This document shows, piece by piece, positions 1 through 10,456 of a stretch of DNA of 64,000 nt. Source of the DNA: Planococcus salinus (GTDB lineage Bacteria > Bacillota > Bacilli > Bacillales_A > Planococcaceae). The stretch spans positions 62,001 to 126,000 of the forward strand of contig NZ_RIAX01000001.1 of the NCBI RefSeq assembly GCF_003719725.1, written 5' to 3'. The position numbers and the translations under genes were made by a program. Within the stretch, counting starts at the first letter, position 1. Each line of letters begins with the position of its first letter. Below the pieces are notes generated by a model. It saw nothing but the letters and a program-made list of their open reading frames with translations. It was not told where the DNA came from and did no database searches.

Positions 1-50
1 TCGGCGATCTTCCAGAAGAACTTCCGGCTACGGAAGAGACTGTAGAATAA
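1..50 (+). CDS. C-terminal end of an unidentified gene
   Basis: The window opens inside a gene. The third forward frame reads an acidic tail (GDLPEELPATEETVE) to a TAA at 48-50, and a terminator follows directly. Fifteen codons are too few to name a family. The first frame also closes nearby, at a TAG around 43-45, so the frame choice rests on composition and on the fit with the terminator. Confidence 0.5.
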   Translation, partial: GDLPEELPATEETVE

Positions 51-61
51 TAAACGAGACC

Positions 62-100
62 AACTGCCATTTCCTTGTTAAAGGGAATGGCAGTTTTTTT
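62..100 (+). terminator. Rho-independent terminator of the upstream gene
   Basis: AACTGCCATTTCC and its near-perfect complement GGGAATGGCAGTT form a hairpin followed by a run of seven T. It sits 11 nt after the stop of the partial gene and ends that transcription unit. Confidence 0.85.
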
Positions 101-197
101 GGGTGGCAGACATGAAAATAGTGCAGGAAATCTTTCTTCTGTTCTTGAATATAACAAGACACAGGAAATAAAAATCAGAAGCAAAGGATTTGTAGCC

Positions 198-1058
198 ATG
201 CATACATACAGTCTGGCAGAAAAGATATTGTTTCCGTCTGTTTCTCTGGACAATAAGCGGCTGGGAGAAGAGCTGCGGGGGAAGACGGTGCTGATTACCG
301 GAGCGAGTTCGGGGATAGGCAAGCAGTTGGCGTATATGCTGGCAAGTATCGATGTTCATTTGGTGCTGGTCGCGAGAAGAGAAGACCGCCTCCTGGCAAT
401 GAAAAAGAACATCGAAATGAAAAGTGCCAAAGTCAGCGTTTGCCGGGCAGATATGCGAAATCAAACAGAACTGAAAACCATTCTGGCATTTTTGGAGCAA
501 TTGCCCAATGGTTTGGATGTCGTGGTCAGCAACGCCGGAAAATCGATTAATCGCCCGATCCGGGAATCATTGTCCCGCTATCATGATTTTACACGGACGA
601 TGGACATCAATTACGGAGCGCCGGTCCAGTTGCTGTTATCCGCTATTCCAGCTCTGGAAAAAAACAAAGGCCAAATCATCAATGTATCCACCATCAATGC
701 GCTGCTGATCCCGATTCCGCACTGGGCTGCCTACCAGGCATCCAAAACGGCTTTTGACACATGGTTTCGCTCAGCGGCTCCCGAACTGAACGCCATTGGG
801 ATTGCCACTACATCGATTTATTTGCCATTGGTCAAAACGCCGATGATTGTACCGACCATAGCGTATGAACATGCTCCGGCGATGGCTGTTGAGCATGCAG
901 CCCGCATCATTTGCCGGTCGATGTACACAAAAAAGAAATACTGCAAACCATGGTGGCTGTTTTTTTTGGAACTGGCTTCTGTTTGTTTCAGGTGGTTATT
1001 CGAGCTTCTCGTGCCAATTGCTTTGCGGGAAAAGGGGAAATCGGATGAAAATCATTGA
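198..1058 (+). CDS. Short-chain dehydrogenase/reductase (SDR family)
   Basis: This is a 286-residue NAD(P)-dependent oxidoreductase of the classical SDR fold; its substrate cannot be read from the sequence. The nucleotide-binding motif TGASSGIG is at residues 34-41, the structural NAG at 112-114, and the catalytic YQASK at 179-183. The residue in the usual catalytic serine position appears to be Thr165. The open frame extends back to 75, but that part lies over the terminator; the ATG at 198 has AAAGGA upstream and gives normal family length. The stop overlaps the start of the acyl ligase downstream by 14 nt, so the two are translationally coupled and probably act on the same acyl or keto compound. 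Confidence 0.85.
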   Translation: MHTYSLAEKILFPSVSLDNKRLGEELRGKTVLITGASSGIGKQLAYMLASIDVHLVLVARREDRLLAMKKNIEMKSAKVSVCRADMRNQTELKTILAFLEQLPNGLDVVVSNAGKSINRPIRESLSRYHDFTRTMDINYGAPVQLLLSAIPALEKNKGQIINVSTINALLIPIPHWAAYQASKTAFDTWFRSAAPELNAIGIATTSIYLPLVKTPMIVPTIAYEHAPAMAVEHAARIICRSMYTKKKYCKPWWLFFLELASVCFRWLFELLVPIALREKGKSDENH

Positions 1059-2562
1059 ATTCCTGAAAGTATTAGACAAAATCAATTTATTGTCTTTGCT
1101 GAATCTGCGTTATTTAGCCGCTTCCCTATACAAGAATGGTATCAATATCATGATGTTACTGGATTTTGCAGGCAAAGCGTACGGCGATCGCACGGCGTTG
1201 GTTGATGACAAAGAAACGCTGGGTTATAAGGGATTAGCGGATCAATCAGAAAAATTGGCTCATGCGCTTAAAATCCATTATCGCTTAAAAGAGGGACAGA
1301 AAGCCGGATTTTTGTGTAACAACGATGCTTCATTCATCAAAGCCGTCTTTGCTGTATCGCGTCTTGGACTGGATGTGTACTTGCTCAATACCGGTATGAG
1401 CAAAACCCAATTCAATCGTTTGATGGAGTGCCATAACTTTGATTTTCTGGTATACGATGAAGAGATGGCTCCGGTAGTGGAACAATTTTCCTATGCCGGA
1501 CATCGGATGGTCAGTGGCCAGGTCAATCTGCTGACAGAACAAACCAGAATCAGGAGGAAACTTCCGAGGTCTTCAAGTGGCAGTATCATGCTTTTGACCG
1601 GCGGTACCACAGGTGAATCGAAGAAAGTGGCGCATAAACCGTCTTTATCTAATTACTTGAGCCCGTTTGTTGCCTTGCTCACAAGGCTCAAGCTGCTGTC
1701 TTGCAGCTCAATTTATGTCGCCACACCTATTTATCACGGTTATGGAATAGCGATTTTATTGTCCTCTGTGGCGTTAGGAAAAAAAGTTGTCATCAGCCGG
1801 CATTTTGAAGCAACAAAAGCATGCCGATTGGTGGCTGTTCACCAAGTGGAAGCTGTTACGGTTGTGCCGTTGATGGTACGGAGAATGCTGGATGCGGGTG
1901 CAGAAGAATTGAAGTGTCTACGGTGCATCGCTTCCGGTGGAGCAGAATTGGATTCCCGTTTGGTCGATAAAGTGTTCCGGGAACTGGGGCCTGTGCTCTA
2001 CAACTTATATGGAACTTCCGAAACCGGTTTAAACATCATTGCAACTCCTGAAGATTTACGGTATTCTGCAAAAACTTTGGGACAAGTGATAGATGGACTG
2101 GAGTTGAAATTACTGAATGCTTCAGGCGAAGAAATCGGGGAAGGGAAGATCGGCCAGTTTTGCATAAAAAACAAATGGTCAATGAGCAACGCTGATCATG
2201 CCTGGATAAAGACAGGGGATTTGGGGTACCGGGACCACAAAGGCTATTATTTCTACTGTGGCAGAACGGATGACCTGGTTGTTTCAGGAGGGGAGAAAGT
2301 TTATCCGATTGAACTGGAACGCTTGCTTCTTCGTCATCCGGAAGTGAAGGATGCGGCGGTAGTAGGTGTTTCTGATGAACAATTTGGCCAGCGCCTGAAA
2401 GCTTTTGTCCAACCAAAAAACAAAGGGGTGCTAAACGAAACGTCATTGATCAGCTGGCTGAAAGCCAATGCCACCCGTTCCCACGTACCGAAAGAAATCG
2501 TGATTCTTGATTTGTTGCCCTATACGCCGTTAGGCAAACCGGACAAAAAGCAATTGGTGTAA
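1045..2562 (+). CDS. AMP-dependent acyl-CoA synthetase / ligase (ANL family)
   Basis: A 505-residue member of the ANL superfamily, which activates a carboxylic acid as acyl-AMP and usually transfers it to CoA. Visible motifs are the phosphate-binding loop MLLTGGTTGESKKVAHK, the aromatic/adenine motif YGTSETG, the hinge TGDLGYRDHKGYYFYCGR with DDLVVSGGEKVYPIELE, and the C-terminal catalytic lysine region TPLGKPDKK. The ATG at 1045 is preceded by AAAGGGGAAA and overlaps the end of the SDR gene, which marks an operon. The open frame runs further upstream but only as the out-of-frame shadow of the SDR. Fatty or aromatic acid specificity cannot be decided from the sequence alone. Confidence 0.85.
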   Translation: MKIIEFLKVLDKINLLSLLNLRYLAASLYKNGINIMMLLDFAGKAYGDRTALVDDKETLGYKGLADQSEKLAHALKIHYRLKEGQKAGFLCNNDASFIKAVFAVSRLGLDVYLLNTGMSKTQFNRLMECHNFDFLVYDEEMAPVVEQFSYAGHRMVSGQVNLLTEQTRIRRKLPRSSSGSIMLLTGGTTGESKKVAHKPSLSNYLSPFVALLTRLKLLSCSSIYVATPIYHGYGIAILLSSVALGKKVVISRHFEATKACRLVAVHQVEAVTVVPLMVRRMLDAGAEELKCLRCIASGGAELDSRLVDKVFRELGPVLYNLYGTSETGLNIIATPEDLRYSAKTLGQVIDGLELKLLNASGEEIGEGKIGQFCIKNKWSMSNADHAWIKTGDLGYRDHKGYYFYCGRTDDLVVSGGEKVYPIELERLLLRHPEVKDAAVVGVSDEQFGQRLKAFVQPKNKGVLNETSLISWLKANATRSHVPKEIVILDLLPYTPLGKPDKKQLV

Positions 2563-2589
2563 AAAGAAATTTCAAGCAGCATTGGAGCA

Positions 2590-2626
2590 AACCAGCCGCG
2601 CTTCCTTCGGGAAGCGCGGCTGGTTT
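2590..2626. terminator. Bidirectional terminator between convergent genes
   Basis: A 16-bp perfect stem (AACCAGCCGCGCTTCC) closes on a TTCG tetraloop, followed by a short T stretch on each side. It lies between the acyl ligase (+) and the yfhO-like gene (-) and can serve both. Confidence 0.8.
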
Positions 2627-2665
2627 GTGGAATATTATCGAGTAAATAGATATTCCTTTTAAACT

Positions 2666-5416
2666 TCAGGTTCTTTTCTGGAATCTCACATAAACGACAG
2701 CCAGTGCCAATGACAGAAAAGTGATCATAAGCGACAGCCGGAAATAAGGAGGGCGGAAAGTAAGCTCTATCCGGTTGAATCCTTCTGCGGCCGGGACAGC
2801 CAAAAATGAATAATTTGCCTGCATAACTTCAGCATTTTCGCCATTCACCTTTGCCTGCCAGCCCTTTTCATACGGGACAGGCAAGACGAAAAAGTGTCCA
2901 CCAGTTTCATTCGTCACTTCTGCCCTAATGTGGCTGCCGTCCCACTCGGCCAAAGAGACGGCTGCTTCACTCGCTGCTTTTTCCCGCAGTACTTCATAAG
3001 GTTCTTCGTACACCGCGATGTCGGTCAACTCGTACCGGCCTTCATCCATGCGGATGCGGACCGTATCATCTGCCGGCACGCGGATGGTGAGATCGTCAAC
3101 AAATGTTTTGTAAACGGAGTCATTCGGCTTCCGAGTGGTGCTGTAGGAATTGACGGATAAAGGGAAACCATCACTCGGTGCATGATTAGTCAGATGAAAC
3201 GATACATATAAATCACTTCCGGGATCTGCTTTTTCCAACAGTTCCAAATCCACTCCGCCGGTTTCACCGGTCACTTCCAAAAACCCATTGTCGTAATGGG
3301 CATCCACTCCACGAATGGTGAACGGAAGTTCTGTTGGAGGTGGCGGCAAAGGGCTGGGGTTCTGTATGTCTTGCAGGATGACACCTGACAGCATGGCATG
3401 CTCGCGGCGAAGCACCGGTGCTTCTTCCAAAGATTTTTCACTGAACGTTTCGGAAACGACACGGACAAACGGCAAGGGGTGACGGTTTTCATAAACAGTG
3501 TAATGCTCCGATGACAAGGTTTCCACGAATCCGAATGGTTTGTTTTCATCTTCATGCAGTAAAATAATGTAATCTGCCTGAAGCAAACTGTGCAGATTTG
3601 CCCGCTTGCCGAGTGTGGCATAGCGGCTGACGCTTTCCCGTTCCATATCAATTTCCAAATGATACAGGTAAAAATGCAGAACATGTTTATTAAGGATGCT
3701 GGCGTAGGCGTTGACTCCCCTGAAATCCTGCACAAGGGCTGTATTGTTCCGGATGCCTTCCATCCAATCGACGCGGTAGATGTCTTCCGTCTCACGTTCT
3801 TCGATTTGTTCCAGCAATCCGCGGATTTCCGGATCGTCGTAATCCGGCCCCGTTATAAATTCCTCTGTCACCTCATGCGTGCTTCCGCTCATCACCAATA
3901 CAACCAACTGAAAACCGTTGACAAAACCAATCAGGCCAAAAATGATGAAGAAAGCGGCTTGCCAAGTTGTCGAAGGGGTCTTTACAGCCCGTGTCACCAA
4001 AAGGAAAGTGAGCAATGCCACACCGATGACAGCAAGAAATAAAATCAATTGCGCGTCGATGTTCCGATCGGCGACATCTTGGGCAAAGCGGAACGCAGTC
4101 AGAAGAAAAACAATGACGACAAAACTGATGACAACGGCCTGTCCGGTTTTTGACCGTTTGGATAAAGCGGCTGCATAGACCGAAAACAAACTCGAAGTGA
4201 CAATGAAAATGACCGCAATCAAAGGCAGTCCGACCTCTAGATTCTTATCCGTCAGTGCATAAAATGCGTAGATGAAAAGTGAGGCGCCACCTGCGAATAC
4301 CACCGGTTTTAATTTTAGATCAGACAGTCGGTTGAATCCGGCAGCGACGGCGCCACCCGCTGCAAAAGACAAAAAATATTCCCAGCGGTATTGAGGGGCA
4401 GAAAAGCCATTGAAGACACTTGCAGCCAGAGGGCTGAAATGAAGGAGCAAGCCGAATGCCGTGAGAATGGCAAAAAATCGGAATTTCCGGTCTCGGTACA
4501 AAGGCCAGGTAAAAACCAGTAAAACAAAGATGGCGGGGAATACGATGAAACTGCTCGTGTATAAGACGTTGTCAATCACGTTGAACCATTCGATTTCCTG
4601 CCTGTAGGGCGGACGGTGATTATTGACGAATGCATGGACTGCCGGGATAAACGACACGGCGCTGATGCCTGCGCCGATGAATGCCGCCCAAGCTGCTTTC
4701 AGGAGTACTTTGGACTTTTTTGTTTCATTTACTGTAAGCGGCATAAAAAGCCGGAACAGAAAGTAGATGCTGATCAACAGGAAATTGACATAGGCAAAAT
4801 AGAAGTTATCAAACATGGAGATGGCTACAGCGAAGACCAGCCAGCCGGCACGATGTTCCCGGAAAAGTTTCTCCACGCCAAGCACCAGCAGGGGTAACCA
4901 TAAACAGGCATCGGCAAAAAATTCCCAGAAAACGACATGGCGAAAGTAAATACCTGATAAACCATATACCGCCGCTCCAAGAAAAGCGGATAACCTGGGC
5001 AGGTCCATGTAGCGGAAAACGGCATAGGCGATGGCAAGCACCGCGGCCAGCCGGGTGATACTGATCCACACAGCAGCGTGTGCCCAAAACAAAATATCCG
5101 GATTATTTACAATGCCGATGACTTCCAGCAGAAAAACAAAACCGACTGTCAGCAGAAAAACGATGGAAGTGGAAAAGTAATAAGCAAGGCCGCTGAAAGT
5201 ATCCCGGCCAAGTCCAAAATTTGGCGCATAGAAAAACTCCCCTTCTGTATATTGGTCATACAAAAGGGATTTGAAGGGCATCATTTGCGACAAACCGTCG
5301 TTTATGCCAACCATGAAACCATTTCGCGTCCATTCCAGAAGATAAACGCCATGAGCCATCATACTGATAAGCAAAAACAACACAGCCAATGTGAAAGCTG
5401 GGACAAATTTTTTCAT
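2666..5416 (-). CDS. yfhO: YfhO family polytopic membrane protein
   Basis: A 916-residue membrane protein with a signal-anchor-like first helix (about residues 5-26), roughly a dozen further hydrophobic segments up to about residue 530, a soluble extracytoplasmic domain, and a last helix near 886-908. This matches the YfhO family, thought to be GT-C type glycosyltransferases; in B. subtilis YfhO works with CsbB and GtcA in lipoteichoic acid glycosylation. It is transcribed away from the sqdB-sqdX-gtrA operon, which carries a GtrA-type flippase, so the pair reproduces the flippase plus YfhO pairing seen elsewhere. The ATG at 5416 has a modest GGTG ribosome site. The donor and acceptor are not visible. 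Confidence 0.8.
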   Translation of the reverse strand: MKKFVPAFTLAVLFLLISMMAHGVYLLEWTRNGFMVGINDGLSQMMPFKSLLYDQYTEGEFFYAPNFGLGRDTFSGLAYYFSTSIVFLLTVGFVFLLEVIGIVNNPDILFWAHAAVWISITRLAAVLAIAYAVFRYMDLPRLSAFLGAAVYGLSGIYFRHVVFWEFFADACLWLPLLVLGVEKLFREHRAGWLVFAVAISMFDNFYFAYVNFLLISIYFLFRLFMPLTVNETKKSKVLLKAAWAAFIGAGISAVSFIPAVHAFVNNHRPPYRQEIEWFNVIDNVLYTSSFIVFPAIFVLLVFTWPLYRDRKFRFFAILTAFGLLLHFSPLAASVFNGFSAPQYRWEYFLSFAAGGAVAAGFNRLSDLKLKPVVFAGGASLFIYAFYALTDKNLEVGLPLIAVIFIVTSSLFSVYAAALSKRSKTGQAVVISFVVIVFLLTAFRFAQDVADRNIDAQLILFLAVIGVALLTFLLVTRAVKTPSTTWQAAFFIIFGLIGFVNGFQLVVLVMSGSTHEVTEEFITGPDYDDPEIRGLLEQIEERETEDIYRVDWMEGIRNNTALVQDFRGVNAYASILNKHVLHFYLYHLEIDMERESVSRYATLGKRANLHSLLQADYIILLHEDENKPFGFVETLSSEHYTVYENRHPLPFVRVVSETFSEKSLEEAPVLRREHAMLSGVILQDIQNPSPLPPPPTELPFTIRGVDAHYDNGFLEVTGETGGVDLELLEKADPGSDLYVSFHLTNHAPSDGFPLSVNSYSTTRKPNDSVYKTFVDDLTIRVPADDTVRIRMDEGRYELTDIAVYEEPYEVLREKAASEAAVSLAEWDGSHIRAEVTNETGGHFFVLPVPYEKGWQAKVNGENAEVMQANYSFLAVPAAEGFNRIELTFRPPYFRLSLMITFLSLALAVVYVRFQKRT

Positions 5417-5541
5417 GAGTCACCATCTTTTCATTTTCAATTCTCTGAAATTGTCTGAGTTTCTCTTAAATTACCCGAAATAGGAGAGAACTATGCCTGC
5501 TGTACACCTTTTTCAGACTTTATGGCGGTTGCTAAAGGGAT

Positions 5542-6768
<1,227 letters not shown>

Positions 6769-6783
6769 GGAGGGCCGCTTTCG

Positions 6784-7929
6784 ATGAAAATCATGATAAT
6801 CACTGAAACTTTTTTACCTTCGACAGACGGTATCGTTACGCGTTTGACTGCCTGTATCCGTTGGTTGCACCGTGATGGTCATGACGTGCAGATTGTGGCG
6901 CCGGATCTTGGGGTCTATGAATTCGACGGCGCTCCCGTCAAAGGAGTGCCGGCGTATGCTTTTCCATTTTACCGTTCCAAGAAGTTCGCTTTTCCGAACC
7001 GCATCGTTAAAAAATACATCGAGGAATTCGCTCCTGATGTGATTCATGTGGTAAACCCGGCAGTGGTCGGATACTCGGGCGTGACGTACGCTGAAAAGTT
7101 GAAGATTCCTTTTATCGCTTCCTACCACACCAATATTCCTCAATACATGGCGTATTATAAACTCGGCAAGTTAACTTGGCTGATGTGGTGGTTTATGAAA
7201 AAAATGCACAATAAAGCAGATCTTAACCTTTGCACTTCTCATACAGTTCAACAGGAACTGATGGAAAGAGGATTCGAACGCATGCATGTATGGAAGCGGG
7301 GAGTGGATACCGAACACTTCAACCCGAAGCATTACAGTGAAGACATGCGGCACCGATTAACCGGTGGAAAGCAAGGCAAAACGCTTCTGTTATATGTCGG
7401 ACGGTTGGCTGCGGAAAAAGAAATCGAAAAAATCCGGGACGTACTGCAGGAGTCGGATCGGTTTTGTTTGGCGATTGTCGGAGACGGACCGCACCGACAG
7501 GCACTGGAAAATCATTTTGATGGAACCGATACGGTTTTTACCGGGTTTATCCACGGAACGGAACTGGCTTCCGCTTTTGCTTCGTCCGATGTATTTGTTT
7601 TTCCTTCCACCACTGAAACTTTGGGTTTGGTGATTATGGAAGCGATGGCCTCCGGCTTGCCGATCGTCGCAGCGGAAAGTGGTCCGACAAAAGAACAGAT
7701 TACGGCAGACAGAAACGGCTTGCTGTATGATTCTTCAGATCCTGAAAGTTTTAAAAAAGTTGTCCGGAGATTGGAAGACGAAGTATTGAGGAAACGGCTG
7801 GCTCATCAGGCAGCGGAAGACGTGGCGGAACTTGGCTGGGCAGCTGCAGCGGAACAAATTCGTGATTTGTATGCCCAGATTGCCCATGCCAGAAATACCG
7901 CTTCCTCAAAAGCAGTTGAACAAGCATAA
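6784..7929 (+). CDS. sqdX: SqdX/SQD2-like sulfoquinovosyl glycosyltransferase (GT4)
   Basis: A 381-residue GT-B fold retaining glycosyltransferase of family GT4. The N-terminal acceptor domain carries FLPSTDGIVTRL, and the C-terminal donor domain has the EX7E motif at Glu278/Glu286 within TTETLGLVIMEAMASGLP. Segments such as SYHTNIP, VWKRGVDTEHFNP and SEDMRHRL resemble plant SQD2 and cyanobacterial SqdX, which transfer sulfoquinovose from UDP-sulfoquinovose to diacylglycerol. Its place directly behind sqdB supports this reading. It lacks a transmembrane helix, so peripheral binding to the inner face of the membrane is expected. Without sqdB the call would be a generic GT4 enzyme. Confidence 0.82.
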   Translation: MKIMIITETFLPSTDGIVTRLTACIRWLHRDGHDVQIVAPDLGVYEFDGAPVKGVPAYAFPFYRSKKFAFPNRIVKKYIEEFAPDVIHVVNPAVVGYSGVTYAEKLKIPFIASYHTNIPQYMAYYKLGKLTWLMWWFMKKMHNKADLNLCTSHTVQQELMERGFERMHVWKRGVDTEHFNPKHYSEDMRHRLTGGKQGKTLLLYVGRLAAEKEIEKIRDVLQESDRFCLAIVGDGPHRQALENHFDGTDTVFTGFIHGTELASAFASSDVFVFPSTTETLGLVIMEAMASGLPIVAAESGPTKEQITADRNGLLYDSSDPESFKKVVRRLEDEVLRKRLAHQAAEDVAELGWAAAAEQIRDLYAQIAHARNTASSKAVEQA

Positions 7930-7967
7930 ACAGGAATCGTGAGCCTGTTCAGGAACAGAGGGGTATT

Positions 7968-8423
7968 ATGAAGAACAGTCGGAAAAAACGGGCTCCTCAT
8001 CAACGGCTTCAATTCAGCATCATCGGCCTGGCAAATGCCGCGGTTGATATCGGTTCTTTGAACTTGCTGCTGTTTCTGTTTCCGACCGATGACAGAAGTA
8101 CCTTGCTGCTGTTCAATACGGTCGCTTATATATTGGCCATCATCAACAGCTATGTATGGAATTCGATTTTCACTTTCCGTGAAGCGGCCAAAGGAAGCGC
8201 CAAAGAACGGATCAAGTTCATTTTGCAGGGGCTTCTCAGCTTAGGCATTAATAATGGGGTCTTTCTGCTTTTTAATGGCCTGCTTCAATTTTTCGGCATT
8301 CCTGTGTGGATTCGGCATAACCTGGCAAAAGGAGTGGCGATGTTCTGTTCTTTTGCGGCCAGTTATTTGATGATGAAATATTTGGTGTTTAAAGGCTCTG
8401 CTCGCAAAAATCCGGAGAAATAA
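7968..8423 (+). CDS. GtrA family membrane protein (polyprenyl-linked sugar flippase type)
   Basis: A 151-residue protein with four hydrophobic helices and basic ends (MKNSRKKRAPHQRLQFS at the start), typical of GtrA/GtcA proteins. Relatives are thought to flip undecaprenyl-phosphate-linked sugars for decoration of teichoic acids or O-antigen. It is the third gene of the sqdB operon, with GAGGGG before the ATG. The link to SqdB and SqdX suggests it moves a sulfoquinovose or related lipid intermediate outward, where the YfhO protein encoded opposite could use it. That role is inferred from context only. Confidence 0.8.
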   Translation: MKNSRKKRAPHQRLQFSIIGLANAAVDIGSLNLLLFLFPTDDRSTLLLFNTVAYILAIINSYVWNSIFTFREAAKGSAKERIKFILQGLLSLGINNGVFLLFNGLLQFFGIPVWIRHNLAKGVAMFCSFAASYLMMKYLVFKGSARKNPEK

Positions 8424-8445
8424 AAGTGACAAAAAATCTAAACGA

Positions 8446-8478
8446 AAAAGCCCGAATTCAGAGCGAATTCGGGCTTTT
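8446..8478. terminator. Bidirectional terminator, sqdB operon / queCDE operon
   Basis: AAAAGCCCGAATTC pairs with GAATTCGGGCTTTT around an AGAGC loop, with T runs on both strands, between the convergent gtrA-like and queE genes. Confidence 0.85.
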
Positions 8479-8503
8479 CGGTGCAGATAAAGAAGTTCTC
8501 CAG

Positions 8504-9211
8504 CTAAACACCCCGTTTGTTTCCCCATACAAGCGTATGGAGCTGAGGCAATACTTTGGCGTTGTTCATAATGGAAGATTGAACGGTTAAATTTACCAGC
8601 CATTCATAACATTCCAGTAAGTTTGATACGAGACGGGTATTATCAGACGTTGCTGAATCGTCGTTCCCAACTTGCAAAAAGAACGGAACGTCTGGATAAC
8701 GAAGATGAAGATTTTCTGCATAAGCAAAATCATTTTCATCAAAAATAACAACTTTCAAACTAGCGTTACGGCCTGTCAAATTTCTGATGAACAAATCAAG
8801 CTTTTCGAAATCGGTTTTCATTCCCGAGCTCGGTGGTTTCGGAGAAAGGGTGATATCATCAATTTCGGTTAACCAATCCTGCCAAATAGAAGCTTGTGTT
8901 TCAATCCCGACTTTCCATTCCTGTTCATGGCATAACTCGACCAGTTCGCCGATGCCTTTGTGGAGAGCCGGGTTGCCGCCGGAAATGGTCACATGGGAAA
9001 AAGCGTGACCGCCGATCCGCTCTAGTTCTTCGATAATTTCCGCGGGCTTCATTGCTTTGCTTTTTCCTGTGCCATCCCACGTGAATTTGGAATCGCACCA
9101 GGAGCAGGAATAATCACAGCCCGCCGTACGGACAAACATCGTTTTCTGCCCCATCACCATGCCTTCGCCTTGAATGGTCGGTCCGAACACTTCCATCACT
9201 GGAATTTTCAT
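8504..9211 (-). CDS. queE: 7-carboxy-7-deazaguanine synthase QueE
   Basis: A 235-residue radical SAM enzyme that converts 6-carboxy-tetrahydropterin to 7-carboxy-7-deazaguanine in the queuosine precursor pathway. The cluster-binding CX3CX2C is at Cys32, Cys36 and Cys39 (GCDYSCSWCD), and SGGNPALH is the SAM-binding GGE-type motif. It is the last gene of queC-queD-queE and overlaps queD by 4 nt (ATGA-type coupling). Regulation is expected from the preQ1 riboswitch upstream of queC. Confidence 0.95.
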   Translation of the reverse strand: MKIPVMEVFGPTIQGEGMVMGQKTMFVRTAGCDYSCSWCDSKFTWDGTGKSKAMKPAEIIEELERIGGHAFSHVTISGGNPALHKGIGELVELCHEQEWKVGIETQASIWQDWLTEIDDITLSPKPPSSGMKTDFEKLDLFIRNLTGRNASLKVVIFDENDFAYAENLHLRYPDVPFFLQVGNDDSATSDNTRLVSNLLECYEWLVNLTVQSSIMNNAKVLPQLHTLVWGNKRGV

Positions 9212-9633
9212 CGAAAATCCTCCTCAGTCGGGCGGAAAACGACATAGCTTGTTGGTGTCTCCCGGACGATGATTTGCAGACAGGAAGGGTGATTGGTTCG
9301 GTTATTGAGAAGTTCCTGGACGGATTGCCAAATTTGTTGTGCCAGTAACTCAGTAGTCGGAAACATGTCTTTAAACTCGGGATGATCATTCAAAACTGTG
9401 TGGTCATATTTTTTATGGACCAAGTTTTTTATCTCTTTAAAGTCGATGAGAAAGCCGGTCGGATCAAGTCCGTTTCCAGCAATCGTAACATTGACGAAAT
9501 ACGTATGGCCATGCATTTGCTGACATTTCCCGGCGTCTTTGCTCGGAATAAAATGCGCTGCAGAAAAGTGCATGTCTTTATTGAGTTCGAATCGGAATGT
9601 GTGTGGGACCTGCGGATAGAATTGCTGCATCAT
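9208..9633 (-). CDS. queD: 6-carboxy-5,6,7,8-tetrahydropterin synthase QueD
   Basis: A 141-residue enzyme of the T-fold PTPS family that converts dihydroneopterin triphosphate to 6-carboxytetrahydropterin. Zinc ligands are visible as His27 (FSAAHF), His41 and His43 (MHGHTYF), with catalytic Cys37 nearby. It overlaps queC and queE by 4 nt on each side, so the three are one translationally coupled unit. Two adjacent ATG codons (9633 and 9630) are both possible starts. Confidence 0.95.
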   Translation of the reverse strand: MMQQFYPQVPHTFRFELNKDMHFSAAHFIPSKDAGKCQQMHGHTYFVNVTIAGNGLDPTGFLIDFKEIKNLVHKKYDHTVLNDHPEFKDMFPTTELLAQQIWQSVQELLNNRTNHPSCLQIIVRETPTSYVVFRPTEEDFR

Positions 9634-10295
9634 TTTGCAGCACCAGCCGATTTACCGGTAAGATACTTTGCCAGTCCTTCGTTCCGCAAAGTGCAGGCAG
9701 GGCATTCACCGCAACCTGTGCTCGGGATGCCGTTATAGCATGTCAAAGTTTTTTCCTGGACAAAGTCGAGTGCTCCAAGTTCATCGGACAGCTCCCAAAC
9801 CTGCGCTTTGTCCCGCCACATCAATGGCGTATGGATGGCGAACTGCTTGTCCATTGCCAGGTTTAAACTGACATTCAAAGATTTGATGAAGGTGTCACGG
9901 CAATCAGGATAACCACTGAAATCCGTTTCGCTGACGCCGGTGATCAAATGTCTTGCACCGAATGCATCTGCATAAACCGCTGCAAATGACAGAAAAAGCA
10001 AATTTCTGCCGGGAACGAAAGTGGATGGCAATCCACCTTCCTCCGTTTTAACTTCGATATGATCTCGGGTCAATGCGTTGGCGGATAGCTGATTGATCAA
10101 GGTCATGTCAAGCACTTTGAATGGAACATTTAGTTCAACGGCGATTTTTCGTGCGCATTCAATTTCTTTTGAATGGCGTTGTCCGTAATCGAAAGTCACC
10201 GCTCGGACCTCTCCGAAATTTTCCAATGCCCAGAACAGGCAAGTCGTACTGTCTTGGCCGCCGCTGAACACGACAACCGCTTTTTCGTTTTTCAA
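9630..10295 (-). CDS. queC: 7-cyano-7-deazaguanine synthase QueC
   Basis: A 221-residue PP-loop ATPase that turns 7-carboxy-7-deazaguanine into preQ0 with ammonia and ATP. The nucleotide loop SGGQDS is at residues 11-16, and the zinc-binding cysteines lie in [16 protein letters not shown] near the C terminus. The start is a TTG at 10295, set 9 nt behind the AAGGAG ribosome site that forms the 3' end of the preQ1 riboswitch. QueF, needed for the next step to preQ1, is not in this window. Confidence 0.95.
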   Translation of the reverse strand: MKNEKAVVVFSGGQDSTTCLFWALENFGEVRAVTFDYGQRHSKEIECARKIAVELNVPFKVLDMTLINQLSANALTRDHIEVKTEEGGLPSTFVPGRNLLFLSFAAVYADAFGARHLITGVSETDFSGYPDCRDTFIKSLNVSLNLAMDKQFAIHTPLMWRDKAQVWELSDELGALDFVQEKTLTCYNGIPSTGCGECPACTLRNEGLAKYLTGKSAGAAK

Positions 10296-10304
10296 ATGGA
10301 ACAG

Positions 10305-10341
10305 CTCCTTAGTTTTTTAGAGAGGGAGTTTGCGAACCTCT
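10305..10341 (-). promoter_or_regulatory. preQ1-I riboswitch controlling queCDE
   Basis: On the minus strand the sequence runs AGAGGTTCGCAAACTCCCTCT followed by an A-rich tail ending in AACTAAGGAG. This is the class I preQ1 aptamer: hairpin P1 from AGAGG with CCTCT, plus an H-type pseudoknot between the loop CTCC and the tail GGAG. The tail GGAG is also the Shine-Dalgarno of queC, so ligand binding should hide it and stop translation. The aptamer fits the function of the operon downstream. Confidence 0.92.
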
Positions 10342-10410
10342 TTTTTTTCGAACACTGTTAATAATAGCATAAAGAGAAAACCCATTCTCACGACAACAAA
10401 AAATATAGAA

Positions 10411-10445
10411 AAAAGCCTTCTCTTTTGAATCTGAGAAAGGCTTTT
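10411..10445 (-). terminator. Terminator of the universal stress protein gene
   Basis: AAAAGCCTTTCTC and GAGAAGGCTTTT form a hairpin on the minus strand followed by TTCTATATTTTTT, starting 12 nt after the stop of the usp gene. It also separates that gene from the riboswitch. Confidence 0.8.
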
Positions 10446-10456
10446 GAAAATATTTG

